A stretch of DNA of 64,000 bases from Streptomyces sp. Ag109_O5-1 (GCF_003814875.1 NZ_RKQF01000001.1:1240001-1304000), one strand, 5' to 3'; positions 26,182 through 34,013 are shown, counted from the first letter of the stretch. The notes: a model not told the origin generated them from the letters alone. Program-made: numbers and translations.

Positions 26182-26243
26182 CGTTCGCTGCCCGGGGCGG
26201 GGACGGCGCGGCCTGCGTTGAGCTGGGGAGTTTCCGTAGCCAT
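26178..26243 (-). CDS. 21-aa leader ORF coupled to hpnC
   Basis: ATG 26243 opens MATETPQLNAGRAVPAPGSE followed by R and TGA, and this stop overlaps the hpnC GTG (GTGA). GGGAGA lies about 13 nt upstream of the ATG. hpnC itself has no good ribosome-binding site of its own at that point, so ribosomes may reach hpnC by finishing this peptide. It has no homology I recognise. An alternative is that the hpnC start is misplaced, but the leader is in a different frame. Confidence 0.5.
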   Translation of the reverse strand: MATETPQLNAGRAVPAPGSER

Positions 26244-26495
26244 TGCCGTCACATCTCCCGTTCTACACTGCCGACCCAATACACACTATTTCGGACACGC
26301 CGCCCTGCAATCCACGGGGCGGCCCGGCAGAGGGTGTCGCGCATTATCGCCCCACTTGCCGCTTTCCGGGACCGGTACAGCTTACGTTGTACAACGCATC
26401 GAGGTTCGTCGGGGTGTCCCGCAGATCACAACAACACACCGATTGGCGTCAAGATTCCTAAGGCGAGGCGGAGTTGACGTTTCCTTTGCAGACGC
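26244..26495. promoter_or_regulatory. Upstream region of the hopanoid operon with 12-bp palindrome
   Basis: This 252-bp region must hold the hopanoid promoter (minus strand). I found no convincing -35/-10 pair. CGTTGTACAACG (26385-26396) is a perfect 12-bp palindrome about 142 bp upstream of the leader ATG and is a candidate regulator site. No gene is supported here. Confidence 0.4.
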
Positions 26496-26528
26496 GGGGT
26501 CCCGCCGAAAAAGTTGCGGCGGGACCCC
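26496..26528 (-). terminator. Terminator of the ABC exporter operon
   Basis: GGGGTCCCGCCG and CGGCGGGACCCC form a perfect 12-bp stem with a 9-nt loop, 36 bp after the ATPase stop. It separates the exporter genes from the hopanoid operon downstream on the same strand. Confidence 0.85.
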
Positions 26529-26563
26529 GGACAATAACGGCTGCTCGCCCGTGAACGCGCGAG

Positions 26564-27373
26564 CTACTTCCCCGTGAACTTCTCGTACTCCTTGAGCACC
26601 TCTTCGGTCGGGCCGTCCATGCGCAGTTCGCCGCGCTCCAGCCACAGCACGCGTTCGCAGGTGTCGCGGATCGAGTTGTTGTTGTGGCTGACCAGGAACA
26701 CCGTGCCCGCGTGCTCGCGCAGTTCGCGGATACGGGCCTCGGAGCGCCTGCGGAAGGCCGCGTCACCGGTGGCCAGCGCCTCGTCGATCATGAGGACGTC
26801 ATGGTCCTTGGCGGCGGCGATGGAGAAGCGGAGCCGGGCGCCCATGCCGGAGGAGTAGGTGCGCATGGGCAGGGTGATGAAGTCGCCCTTCTCGTTGATC
26901 CCGGAGAAGTCGACGATCTGCTGGTAGCGGGCCTTGATCTGCTCGCGGGACATCCCCATGGCGAGACCGCCCAGGATGACGTTCTTCTCGCCGGTGAGGT
27001 CGTTCATCAGGGCCGCGTTGACGCCGAGCAGCGAGGGCTGGCCGTTGGTGTAGACCCTGCCCTTCTCGGCGGGGAGCAGGCCGGCGATGGCGCGCAGCAG
27101 GGTGGACTTGCCGGAGCCGTTGGAACCGATCAGGCCGATGGCCTCGCCGCGGTAGGCGACGAAGGAGACACCCCGGACCGCGTGCACCTTGCGGATGCCG
27201 CGCTCGTCGCCGCGCCTGACGATCCGGCTGAGGGCGGAGGTCGCGCTGCCCTTGCCGGTCTTGGCGCCGTTGACGCGGTAGACGATGTGCACGTCCTCCG
27301 CGATGACGGTGGGGATGCGCTCCCCCATGGACTGCTCTCCCATCGTCTGCTCCCCTATGGTCTGCTCAGCCAC
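26564..27373 (-). CDS. TagH/RfbE-type polysaccharide ABC transporter ATPase
   Basis: A 269-aa ATP-binding protein. Walker A is GSNGSGKST (about residue 83), the signature is YSSGMGARL and Walker B is VLMIDEAL, followed by the switch His in VSHNNNS. The long region before Walker A and these variants are typical of teichoic-acid and O-antigen exporters. The GTG start at 27373 lies 8 bp inside the permease gene. The first 18 residues are a degenerate GEQ(T/S)MGEQ repeat, and a later ATG in it is a possible start. With the permease it should export a lipid-linked glycopolymer. Confidence 0.88.
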   Translation of the reverse strand: MAEQTIGEQTMGEQSMGERIPTVIAEDVHIVYRVNGAKTGKGSATSALSRIVRRGDERGIRKVHAVRGVSFVAYRGEAIGLIGSNGSGKSTLLRAIAGLLPAEKGRVYTNGQPSLLGVNAALMNDLTGEKNVILGGLAMGMSREQIKARYQQIVDFSGINEKGDFITLPMRTYSSGMGARLRFSIAAAKDHDVLMIDEALATGDAAFRRRSEARIRELREHAGTVFLVSHNNNSIRDTCERVLWLERGELRMDGPTEEVLKEYEKFTGK

Positions 27374-28295
27374 GGCCGTACCGCTCCTCGGCCTTCCAGA
27401 AGTACACGAAACCGCCGACGAAGATCACCAGGGCCCAGGCGAGGGCGACGGCCCAGACGTGCGGCGGAAGGTTCGAGGCGCCGTAGCCGTCGATCAGCGC
27501 GTAGCGCATCAGGTCCATGTAGACGGTGGCGGGGTTCACCTGCAGCAGCAGACGGGCCCACTCCGGCCGGCCCTCCATCATCTTGGTGATCGAGAACATC
27601 ACGCCGGACATGTACATCCAGGTGCGCAGGATGAACGGCAGCAGCTGGGCGAGGTCCGGCGTCTTGGCGCCCATCCGGGCCACGATCAGGGCCAGCCCGG
27701 TGTTGAACAGGAACAGCAGGAACAGGATCGGGACGACCAGCACCCAGGACAGGCCCGGACGGCTGCCGAAGCCGACCACCACGGCGATCATGACGATCAT
27801 CGAGAACAGCAGCTGCTGGAGCTGCTGGAGCGCGAAGGAGATCGGCAGCGAGGCGCGCGGGAAGTGCAGCGCGCGCACCAAACCGAGGTTTCCGGAGATC
27901 GCGCGGACGCCCGTCATGATCGAGCTCTGCGTGAAGGTGAAGGTGAAGACGCCGGTGACCAGGAACGGGATGTAGACGTCCTGGGACATGCCGCGGCTGG
28001 CGTGCAGGATGACACCGAAGATGAAGTAGTACACGGCCGCGTTCAGCAGCGGTGTGGCCACCTGCCACAGCTGGCCGAGCTTGGCCTGGCTGTACTGGGC
28101 GGTGAGCTTCGCCTGGGAGAAGGCCAGGATGAAGTGGCGCCGCCCCCAGAGCTGGCGTACGTACTCGACGAGCGAGGGCCGGGCGCCGCTCACCGCGAGC
28201 CCGTACCTGGCGGCGAGCTGCGCCGCCGTGAGGCCCTCGTCGGGCGACGGCACCGCGCTCAGCGCGATACCGCCGTCATGCGTTGTCTCACTCAA
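27366..28295 (-). CDS. TagG-type polysaccharide ABC transporter permease
   Basis: A 309-aa ABC-2 permease with six predicted hydrophobic segments (YFIFGVILHASRG, YIPFLVTGVFTFTFT, MIVMIAVVVGF, LLFLFNTGLALIVARMG, MYMSGVMFS, WALVIFVGGFVYFW in outline). The cytoplasmic N-terminal 60 residues are typical of TagG/Wzm-like permeases. The best start is TTG 28295 with GAAGG about 9 nt upstream. Five tandem 11-bp repeats lie immediately upstream. It overlaps the ATPase gene by 8 bp. Confidence 0.87.
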   Translation of the reverse strand: MSETTHDGGIALSAVPSPDEGLTAAQLAARYGLAVSGARPSLVEYVRQLWGRRHFILAFSQAKLTAQYSQAKLGQLWQVATPLLNAAVYYFIFGVILHASRGMSQDVYIPFLVTGVFTFTFTQSSIMTGVRAISGNLGLVRALHFPRASLPISFALQQLQQLLFSMIVMIAVVVGFGSRPGLSWVLVVPILFLLFLFNTGLALIVARMGAKTPDLAQLLPFILRTWMYMSGVMFSITKMMEGRPEWARLLLQVNPATVYMDLMRYALIDGYGASNLPPHVWAVALAWALVIFVGGFVYFWKAEERYGRG

Positions 28296-28308
28296 GGATG
28301 GAAGCCTT

Positions 28309-28365
28309 CGTCCTCGGATCCGTCTTCGGATTCGTCTTACGTTGGTCTTGCGATCGTCTTACGGA
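28309..28365. repeat. Five tandem 11-bp repeats upstream of the exporter
   Basis: Plus-strand units CGTCCTCGGAT (28309), CGTCTTCGGAT (28321), CGTCTTACGTT (28333), GGTCTTGCGAT (28344) and CGTCTTACGGA (28355) follow each other with 0-1 bp spacers. They lie 14-70 bp upstream of the permease TTG. An 11-bp period, one helical turn, is what OmpR/PhoB-type response regulators use, but the units do not match the GTTCACC PHO consensus well. Confidence 0.7.
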
Positions 28366-28385
28366 ATTGTGCTACAGGGCGCGAC

Positions 28386-28441
28386 ACGTATCCGCCGGGG
28401 GATACGTTTTCGGGGGGTCGCCGCGCGCCTTCGCGCGCGGC
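28386..28441 (-). terminator. Double hairpin after the GT2 operon
   Basis: GCCGCGCGC and GCGCGCGGC (28420-28441) form a perfect 9-bp stem with a 4-nt loop, 18 bp after the GT2 stop. A second stem, ACGTATCC with GGATACGT (28386-28407), follows. Together they should end the five-gene operon and leave the exporter under its own promoter. Confidence 0.7.
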
Positions 28442-28459
28442 CGGACACCTTCGAGCCTG

Positions 28460-29344
28460 TCAGATCACGGGGGGACGGCCCAGTCGCGTGAGCTTCCACA
28501 CGGTCCGCCAGCGCATGGGGCGGCGGGGTCCGCACGGGGTGGTCCAGCCCTCACGGAAGCCGGCGAACCAGGCGTGCAGGGCCGGCCGGGAGGGGCGCCG
28601 GACCAGGGTCAGCAGCATCCACACCCCGAGGTAGACGGGGACCAGGGGGGCGGGCAGGTTGCGGCGGGCCAGCCAGACCCGGTTGCGGGCGACCATCCGG
28701 TGGTAGACCGCGTGCCGGGAAGGGGCGGTCGTGGGGTGGAACAGAACCATGTCGGAGCGGTAGTCGATCATCCAGCCGGCGTCGAGTGCGCGCCAGGCCA
28801 GGTCGGTCTCCTCATGGGCGTAGAAGAACTCGTCCGGCAGGCCGCCGACCTCGGCGAGGACCTGGGTGCGGACGGCGTTGGCACCGCCGAGGAAGGTGGT
28901 GACCCGGGAGGAGCGCATCGGGTCGGAGGCCCGCAGCCTCGGCACGTGCCGGCGCTGGGTCTCGCCGGTGTCCGGGTCGGCGATGCGGAAGCTGATGATG
29001 CCGAGCTGCGGGTCGGTGGCGAAGGCCGCGCGGCACAGCTCGGCGGTGTCGTGCTCGGGGAGCAGACCGTCGTCGTCGAGGAAGAGCAATATGTCGACAT
29101 CGCGGCCGCTGGGGCCGAATGCCTCTATGCCGACGTTGCGGCCGCCGGGGATCCCGAGGTTCTCGGGCAGCTCCAGGGTGCGGACGCCCTCGGGGACGTC
29201 CGGGACGGGCGAGCCGTTGCCGACGACGACCACCTCGACCCGCTCGCCGTCCTGCTTGGCGACCGAGTCGAGGAGGGCGCGCAGCTCATCGGGGCGGTTG
29301 CCCATGGTGATGACGACCGCGCCGACCTTCAGCCCGGCGCTCAC
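28460..29344 (-). CDS. GT2-family glycosyltransferase
   Basis: A 294-aa family-2 glycosyltransferase. The nucleotide-sugar fold begins VGAVVITMGNRPDELRALL, the metal-binding motif is LFLDDDGLLP near residue 95, and the acceptor region has YAHEETDLAWRALDAGW (the ED motif). Two C-terminal hydrophobic stretches (VPVYLGVWMLLTLV) may attach it to the membrane. The GTG start overlaps the CDP-alcohol transferase stop (GTGA). It presumably decorates the lipid or polymer made by the operon; donor and acceptor are unknown. Confidence 0.87.
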   Translation of the reverse strand: MSAGLKVGAVVITMGNRPDELRALLDSVAKQDGERVEVVVVGNGSPVPDVPEGVRTLELPENLGIPGGRNVGIEAFGPSGRDVDILLFLDDDGLLPEHDTAELCRAAFATDPQLGIISFRIADPDTGETQRRHVPRLRASDPMRSSRVTTFLGGANAVRTQVLAEVGGLPDEFFYAHEETDLAWRALDAGWMIDYRSDMVLFHPTTAPSRHAVYHRMVARNRVWLARRNLPAPLVPVYLGVWMLLTLVRRPSRPALHAWFAGFREGWTTPCGPRRPMRWRTVWKLTRLGRPPVI

Positions 29345-30120
29345 CGCAGCCTGCTCGACGCGAGGACGGAGACCAGGTGCAGCAGGGTCTGCAGCAGCGC
29401 GATGCCGGCGAGCACCGCGGTGCCGAGCCTGGTCCAGAAGAGGTCGCCGTGGAAGTGGTCGGCGACGGCGAGGGCCAGGATCAGCAGCGAGGCCTCGATG
29501 CCGAGGATCAGCCGGTGGAACTTGAACGCGGCGGCGGCCCGGCGGGCCAGCGCCATCCCGGAGGACCGCATCTCGGCGGCGGCCTCCTTGACCACGGGCA
29601 GCCCGGCCTGGTGGCGGGCGACGCCGACCAGGTCGGTCTCGGCCTTGATCAGGATCGCGCCGAGCGCGGCCAGGGTGCCGAGGAAGGCCCACAGCCAGTC
29701 GATACGGCCGCTGCCGAACAGGTCGGCGGCGCGCAGCCCGAGCCCGACCAGGACGGCCGCGTCGGTCAGGTAGGCGCCGACCCGGTCGAGGTAGACCCCG
29801 CCCAGCGAGTACTGCTGCTTCCAGCGGGCCACCTCGCCGTCGACGCAGTCCAGCAGCAGGTACATCTGGACGCACACCACGCCGAGGACGGCGCCCCAGA
29901 CGCCCGGCACCATCAGGGCCGGGCAGGCGAGTACGCCGAACACGGTCATCAGGTACGTGAGCTGGTTGGGCGTGACCCTGGTGTTCACCAGGTAGCGGTC
30001 TACCCGCAGGGACACCTCACGCATGTAGAGGCGTCCCATCCAGTGCTCACCGCTGCGCCGGTCCTTGACCCCAGCGGGGTGCACGACCGGACGGAGTTCA
30101 GCTACCGATGGCCTTGACAT
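29341..30120 (-). CDS. CDP-alcohol phosphatidyltransferase
   Basis: A 259-aa membrane enzyme with the full CDP-OH-P signature D-x2-DG-x2-AR-x8-G-x3-D-x3-D, seen as DCVDGEVARWKQQ then YSLGGVYLDRVGAYLTD at about residues 85-115. There are about six hydrophobic helices. It would transfer a phosphoryl-alcohol from a CDP donor to a hydroxyl acceptor. ATG 30120 lies 23 bp inside the preceding gene, so translation is coupled. Paired with the LicC-like cytidylyltransferase, it resembles the synthase half of di-myo-inositol-phosphate-type systems. Confidence 0.88.
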   Translation of the reverse strand: MSRPSVAELRPVVHPAGVKDRRSGEHWMGRLYMREVSLRVDRYLVNTRVTPNQLTYLMTVFGVLACPALMVPGVWGAVLGVVCVQMYLLLDCVDGEVARWKQQYSLGGVYLDRVGAYLTDAAVLVGLGLRAADLFGSGRIDWLWAFLGTLAALGAILIKAETDLVGVARHQAGLPVVKEAAAEMRSSGMALARRAAAAFKFHRLILGIEASLLILALAVADHFHGDLFWTRLGTAVLAGIALLQTLLHLVSVLASSRLR

Positions 30121-31159
30121 AGTCGACGTAGAGGTCCTTGATCTGGTGGGTCTTGAGTTCGAGGTGTTCGAGGATGGTGTAGCGGCCGGGCCGGGTCTCC
30201 GGGGCGAACTCGACGACCCGGACGAACTCGTCCACGGTGAAGCCGATCTCCTCCGGCAGCACCGGCAGTCCGTGCCGGCGCAGCACATCGGCCATGAACG
30301 CGGACTCCTCGTGGGCTCCGCGCAGATACATCGCGAAGGCCGCGCCGAGCCCGCACTGCTCGCCATGGCTGGCGGCACGCCTCGGGAACAGCAGGTCGAA
30401 GGCGTGGTTGATCTCGTGGCAGGCGCCGGAGGACGGGCGGGAGTCGCCCGACACCGACATGGCGATACCGCTGAGCACCAGGGCCTCGGCGAGGACCTGG
30501 AGGAAGTCGTTGTCGCCGATGCCGCCGGGGTGGCGCAGTACCGCCTCGCCGGCCTGCCGGGCCATGGCGGCCGCCAGACCGTCGATCTTCTCGCCGTTGA
30601 CGCGGTGGGACAGCTCCCAGTCCGCGATCGCCGAGATGTTGGAGACGGCGTCACCGATGCCGGAGCGCACGAAGCGCGCCGGGGCCTCCCGGATCACGTC
30701 GAGGTCGATCACGACCGCGATCGGGTTCGGCACGCCGTAGGAGCCGCGGCCCGCGTCGTTGTCGAGGGTGGCGACCGGCGAGCACAGGCCGTCGTGGGCG
30801 AGGTTCGTCGGTACCGCGACCAGCGGCAGGCCGACCCGTGCGGCGGCGAACTTCGCACAGTCGATGATCTTGCCGCCGCCGAGGCCGACCACCGCGTCGT
30901 AGTGACCGGCCTTGATGTCACCGGCCAGCCGGATCGCGTCGTCGAGGGTGCCGCCGCCGACCTCGTACCAGGTGGCGCCGGGCAGGCTCGGCGAGACACG
31001 CTCGCGCAGCTTCGAGCCGGAGCCGCCGCTGACGGCGACGGCGAGCCGGCCCGAGTGCGAGATGCGTTCGTCGGCGAGCACGCTCGCGAGGTCGTCGAGG
31101 GCACCCGGGCGGATGTCCACGACGACCGGCGAGGGGATCAGCCGGGTCAGTACTGGCAC
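30098..31159 (-). CDS. Glycerol-1-phosphate dehydrogenase-like (AraM/iron-ADH family) enzyme
   Basis: A 353-aa NAD(P)-dependent reductase of the dehydroquinate-synthase-like superfamily. GLGGGKIIDCAKFAA (about residue 95) binds the nucleotide, PTNLAHDGLCSPVATL follows, and the metal ligands are in GACHEINHAF and ASHGEQCGLG. These blocks fit sn-glycerol-1-phosphate dehydrogenase/AraM better than classical iron alcohol dehydrogenases. It could reduce DHAP or another keto-phosphate to the polyol-phosphate headgroup. GTG 31159 follows GGGAGATCGC and overlaps the previous gene by 13 bp. Confidence 0.82.
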   Translation of the reverse strand: MPVLTRLIPSPVVVDIRPGALDDLASVLADERISHSGRLAVAVSGGSGSKLRERVSPSLPGATWYEVGGGTLDDAIRLAGDIKAGHYDAVVGLGGGKIIDCAKFAAARVGLPLVAVPTNLAHDGLCSPVATLDNDAGRGSYGVPNPIAVVIDLDVIREAPARFVRSGIGDAVSNISAIADWELSHRVNGEKIDGLAAAMARQAGEAVLRHPGGIGDNDFLQVLAEALVLSGIAMSVSGDSRPSSGACHEINHAFDLLFPRRAASHGEQCGLGAAFAMYLRGAHEESAFMADVLRRHGLPVLPEEIGFTVDEFVRVVEFAPETRPGRYTILEHLELKTHQIKDLYVDYVKAIGS

Positions 31160-31899
31160 GCGATCTCCCGTCCCCTGGCGAGATCGTCGTGGTTGTCGAT
31201 CTCGACCCACCGGAGGTCGCCGATCGGCGCGACGTCGATCCGGAAGCCGCGGTTGACCAGCTCCTGGTAGCCGTGCTCGTAGAACTGCTGCGGGTCGGTC
31301 TCCCAGACCGTCTTCAGCGCGTCGGCGAGTTCGGGGGCCGCGTCGCCCTCGATGAGGGTGACGCCGATGTACTCGCCGGTGGCCTCGGCGGGGTCCATCA
31401 GCTTGGTGATCTTCGTCATGCCCTTGGCGGGGTCGACGACGACCTTCATCTCCTCGTCGGCCAGGGACTTCACGGTGTCGAGCGCGAGAATGATCTTCTT
31501 GCCGTCGCCGCGCGCGGCGAGCAGCGTCTTCTCGACGGAGACCGGGTGCACGGTGTCGCCGTTGGCGAGGATCACGCCGTCCTTGAGGGCGTCACGGCCG
31601 CACCACAGGGAGTAGGCGTTGTTCCACTCCTCGGCCTTGTCGTTGTCGATGAGGGTGAGCTTGAGGCCGTACTTGGCCTCCAGGGCCGCCTGGCGTTCGT
31701 AGACGGCCTCCTTGCGGTAGCCGACGATGATCGCGACCTCGGTCAGGCCGATCTCGGCGAAGTTGCCGAGGGTCAGGTCGAGAACGGTGATCGAGTCCTC
31801 TATACCGGCGGGCCCCACCGGCACCAGCGCCTTGGGCAGGCTGTCGGTGTAGGGGCGCAGACGCCGTCCGGCGCCGGCCGCCAGCACGAGGCCGATCAT
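31147..31899 (-). CDS. LicC-like phospho-alcohol cytidylyl/nucleotidyltransferase
   Basis: A 250-aa nucleotidyltransferase. It begins IGLVLAAGAGRRLRPYTDSLPKALVPVG, the NTP-binding loop and catalytic Lys, followed by EEWNNAYSLWCGRD near residue 95 as in phosphocholine cytidylyltransferases, and LANGDTVHP for metal binding. It should activate a phospho-alcohol or sugar phosphate as CDP-X (or NDP-X) for the CDP-alcohol transferases on either side. The ATG overlaps the DUF5941 stop (ATGA). Confidence 0.85.
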   Translation of the reverse strand: MIGLVLAAGAGRRLRPYTDSLPKALVPVGPAGIEDSITVLDLTLGNFAEIGLTEVAIIVGYRKEAVYERQAALEAKYGLKLTLIDNDKAEEWNNAYSLWCGRDALKDGVILANGDTVHPVSVEKTLLAARGDGKKIILALDTVKSLADEEMKVVVDPAKGMTKITKLMDPAEATGEYIGVTLIEGDAAPELADALKTVWETDPQQFYEHGYQELVNRGFRIDVAPIGDLRWVEIDNHDDLARGREIACQY

Positions 31900-33662
31900 G
31901 CGGGTTCTCCTTCGTCGTGTACGGCGGGCGCCCCTGCGGACACCCAGAAGCGGATGCTCTCGACGAGCACCAGCCCGGCCACGGCCACGGCGAGGACCGT
32001 GAGCGCGGCCTTGAACTGCGCGGCGGTGAGCAGCGCGGCCAGGACGGTGACGACCAGCGTCCGCCCTTCCTGCCCCCCGATGGCACGTACCAGCCAGGCG
32101 GGCGGCGCCCCGGCGTTGCCGCGGATGCGGTACACCGTGTCGTAGTGATGGTAGGCGACGGCGGCCACCAGGCCGAAAGCCGCAGGAAGGGCTCCGTTTA
32201 CCCCGGCTTTGCTTGCGAGGACGAGGACGGTGCCGTACTCGGCGGCTCGGAAGAGGGGCGGGACCAGCCAGTCGAGGGCGCCCTTGAGCGGGGCGGCGAG
32301 GGCCCGGCCGGAGGCGACGGCGTAGAGGAATGCGCCCGCGACCGGCGCCCAGGTCACCCCGGAGAAGAGGGAGACGGTGAGAACCGCCACTCCGGCGAGC
32401 GCCAGCAGGAGCGGGGAGCCGAGCGGGGCGCGCCTGGTGCGGGACACGAATCCCGCGAGGGGGCCGTTGTCGGCCAGGTCCGCCAGCGCCTGCGCCGCCC
32501 GGTCGGTGCGCCTCGCCTTGCGGGTCAGGGACCGCAGGACCCGCCCGGCCGTGGTGTACGTCGCGGCGAAGGCACAGCCGATCAGCAGCACGTAGAAGGT
32601 GATCCGCGGAGTGGTGGCCGCCGTGAGGACGGCTATGAGTGCCCACCGTTCGCCGATGGGCAGCACTATCATCCGGCGCACCCAGACCGTCCAGCCGACG
32701 CTGTCGAGCTTGTCGGAGAGGGCGGCGGTGGGGCTGGTGTTGGCGGTGGCGTCGTGGTTGGCCTCGTTGAAGGAGAAGTCGACCACGTGCCGGCAGGTCT
32801 GCAGGATCATCGCGCCGAGAGCGAGGGCCCATACGTCGTCGCCGCCGCGGGCCGCGCCGAGGGCGAGGCCGGCGTAGTAGGCGTACTCCTTGGCCCGGTC
32901 GAAGGTGGCGTCCAGCCAGGCGCCGAGCGTGGAGTACTGCAGGGAGTAGCGGGCGAGCTGGCCGTCCGTGCAGTCCAGGACGAACGAGCAGATCAGCAGC
33001 ACGCCGGCGGCGACGAACCCGGCGCGGGTGCCGGTGGCCGCGCAGCTCGCCGCGATCAGGGCGGTGAGCAGGGAGGCGGTGGTGACCTGGTTGGGGGTCA
33101 GTCCGCGCCGGGCGCACCAGCGGGCGATGTAGCGCGAGTACGGGCTGATGAAGAAGGTGGTGAAGAACCCGTCACGGGACTTCACTGCGGACTTCAGGCG
33201 CACGGCCTCGTCGTCGACGGCCGCGACGGCCTGCCGCGCCTCGTTGCGGGCCTGCGGGTCGGCGGGCACGGCGGCGACGAGGCTGCCCAGCTCGGGGCGG
33301 TGGACGTCGGCGTCCAGGGCGGTGACGAGGCCGTCGACCGCGAGGTCGGTGCCGCCGCCGGCGGAGGCCTCCCGGGCCAGCGCCCGGCTCAGGGCCTGGC
33401 GGCCGGCCGGCTGGGCGGTGACGGCGCCCGGGATCGCGGCGAGCGGGAAGCGCGGGTCGGTCAGACCGAGGCGCAGGGCGTGCAGATGGCCGACGAAGCG
33501 GGCGTCGACGACGGCCACCCGCCGGTCGGCGGGCACCGCCGCGAGGAGGTTCCCGGTGTCGGCGGCGTCGAAGGCCGTGAGCACCTCGAAGCCGAGCGCC
33601 CGCAGATCGCTCTCCAGTGGCGATCCGGGGACCGGCTGACCGGTGACGATGGCGGTCGACAA
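31896..33662 (-). CDS. DUF5941 protein with embedded CDP-alcohol phosphatidyltransferase domain
   Basis: A 588-aa protein and first gene of the operon. Residues 1-160 form a soluble alpha/beta domain (FEVLTAFDAADTGNLLAAV, VAVVDARFVGHLHALRLGL). Residues about 175-400 are a CDP-alcohol transferase with the complete motif (LDCTDGQLARYSLQYSTLG then AWLDATFDRAKEY). Residues 420-588 are a membrane-rich DUF5941 region. TTG 33662 is the likely start, with GGGAGTGAG upstream. The fusion suggests that substrate recognition or activation is linked to transfer. The exact reaction is unknown. Confidence 0.83.
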   Translation of the reverse strand: MSTAIVTGQPVPGSPLESDLRALGFEVLTAFDAADTGNLLAAVPADRRVAVVDARFVGHLHALRLGLTDPRFPLAAIPGAVTAQPAGRQALSRALAREASAGGGTDLAVDGLVTALDADVHRPELGSLVAAVPADPQARNEARQAVAAVDDEAVRLKSAVKSRDGFFTTFFISPYSRYIARWCARRGLTPNQVTTASLLTALIAASCAATGTRAGFVAAGVLLICSFVLDCTDGQLARYSLQYSTLGAWLDATFDRAKEYAYYAGLALGAARGGDDVWALALGAMILQTCRHVVDFSFNEANHDATANTSPTAALSDKLDSVGWTVWVRRMIVLPIGERWALIAVLTAATTPRITFYVLLIGCAFAATYTTAGRVLRSLTRKARRTDRAAQALADLADNGPLAGFVSRTRRAPLGSPLLLALAGVAVLTVSLFSGVTWAPVAGAFLYAVASGRALAAPLKGALDWLVPPLFRAAEYGTVLVLASKAGVNGALPAAFGLVAAVAYHHYDTVYRIRGNAGAPPAWLVRAIGGQEGRTLVVTVLAALLTAAQFKAALTVLAVAVAGLVLVESIRFWVSAGAPAVHDEGEPA

Positions 33663-33757
33663 CCGAAACTCACTCCCTGGGTGCGGCGCACGGGCGCCGG
33701 TTTCTCCTGCGTGATGGGGCGCGATGTGCCTGGTGGCCCCCGGGCGGCATTCGGCAG

Positions 33758-33805
33758 AGGTTAGCGGATGGTGAGGATTGCTTGTTCACCGGCCGTTTAC
33801 GGCAC
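33758..33805 (-). promoter_or_regulatory. Candidate promoter with PHO-box-like direct repeats
   Basis: GTTCACCGGCC (33784-33794) is followed directly by GTTTACGGCAC (33795-33805), two 11-bp units that fit the GTTCACC-type Streptomyces PHO box. On the minus strand TGAACA (33788-33783) and TAACCT (33763-33758), 19 bp apart, could be the -35 and -10 of the DUF5941 operon. The repeat covers the -35, so PhoP binding would repress. Confidence 0.5.
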
Positions 33806-34013
33806 GGTCGACCCACCCTGCCTTGGCCTTTGCCGAGATCATCATCCGTGATCCGGGCCCCGCCCCACAAACCCGCATCCACAGAGCGGACATCGGGGAC
33901 ACGGGGCGTCGGCGCACGACGGGTGCGAGCCGACCACCCGGGATGCACCCTCACTCACACGGGGTAACTGAGGCTGCCCTGACCTGGGCTTCGTTTCCGC
34001 AGGTCAAGGCACA

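Noticed and set aside
28386..28410. Plus-strand terminator (hairpin followed by TTTT)
   Set aside because: No plus-strand gene ends upstream of it. It is more simply part of the minus-strand terminator region or an operator.
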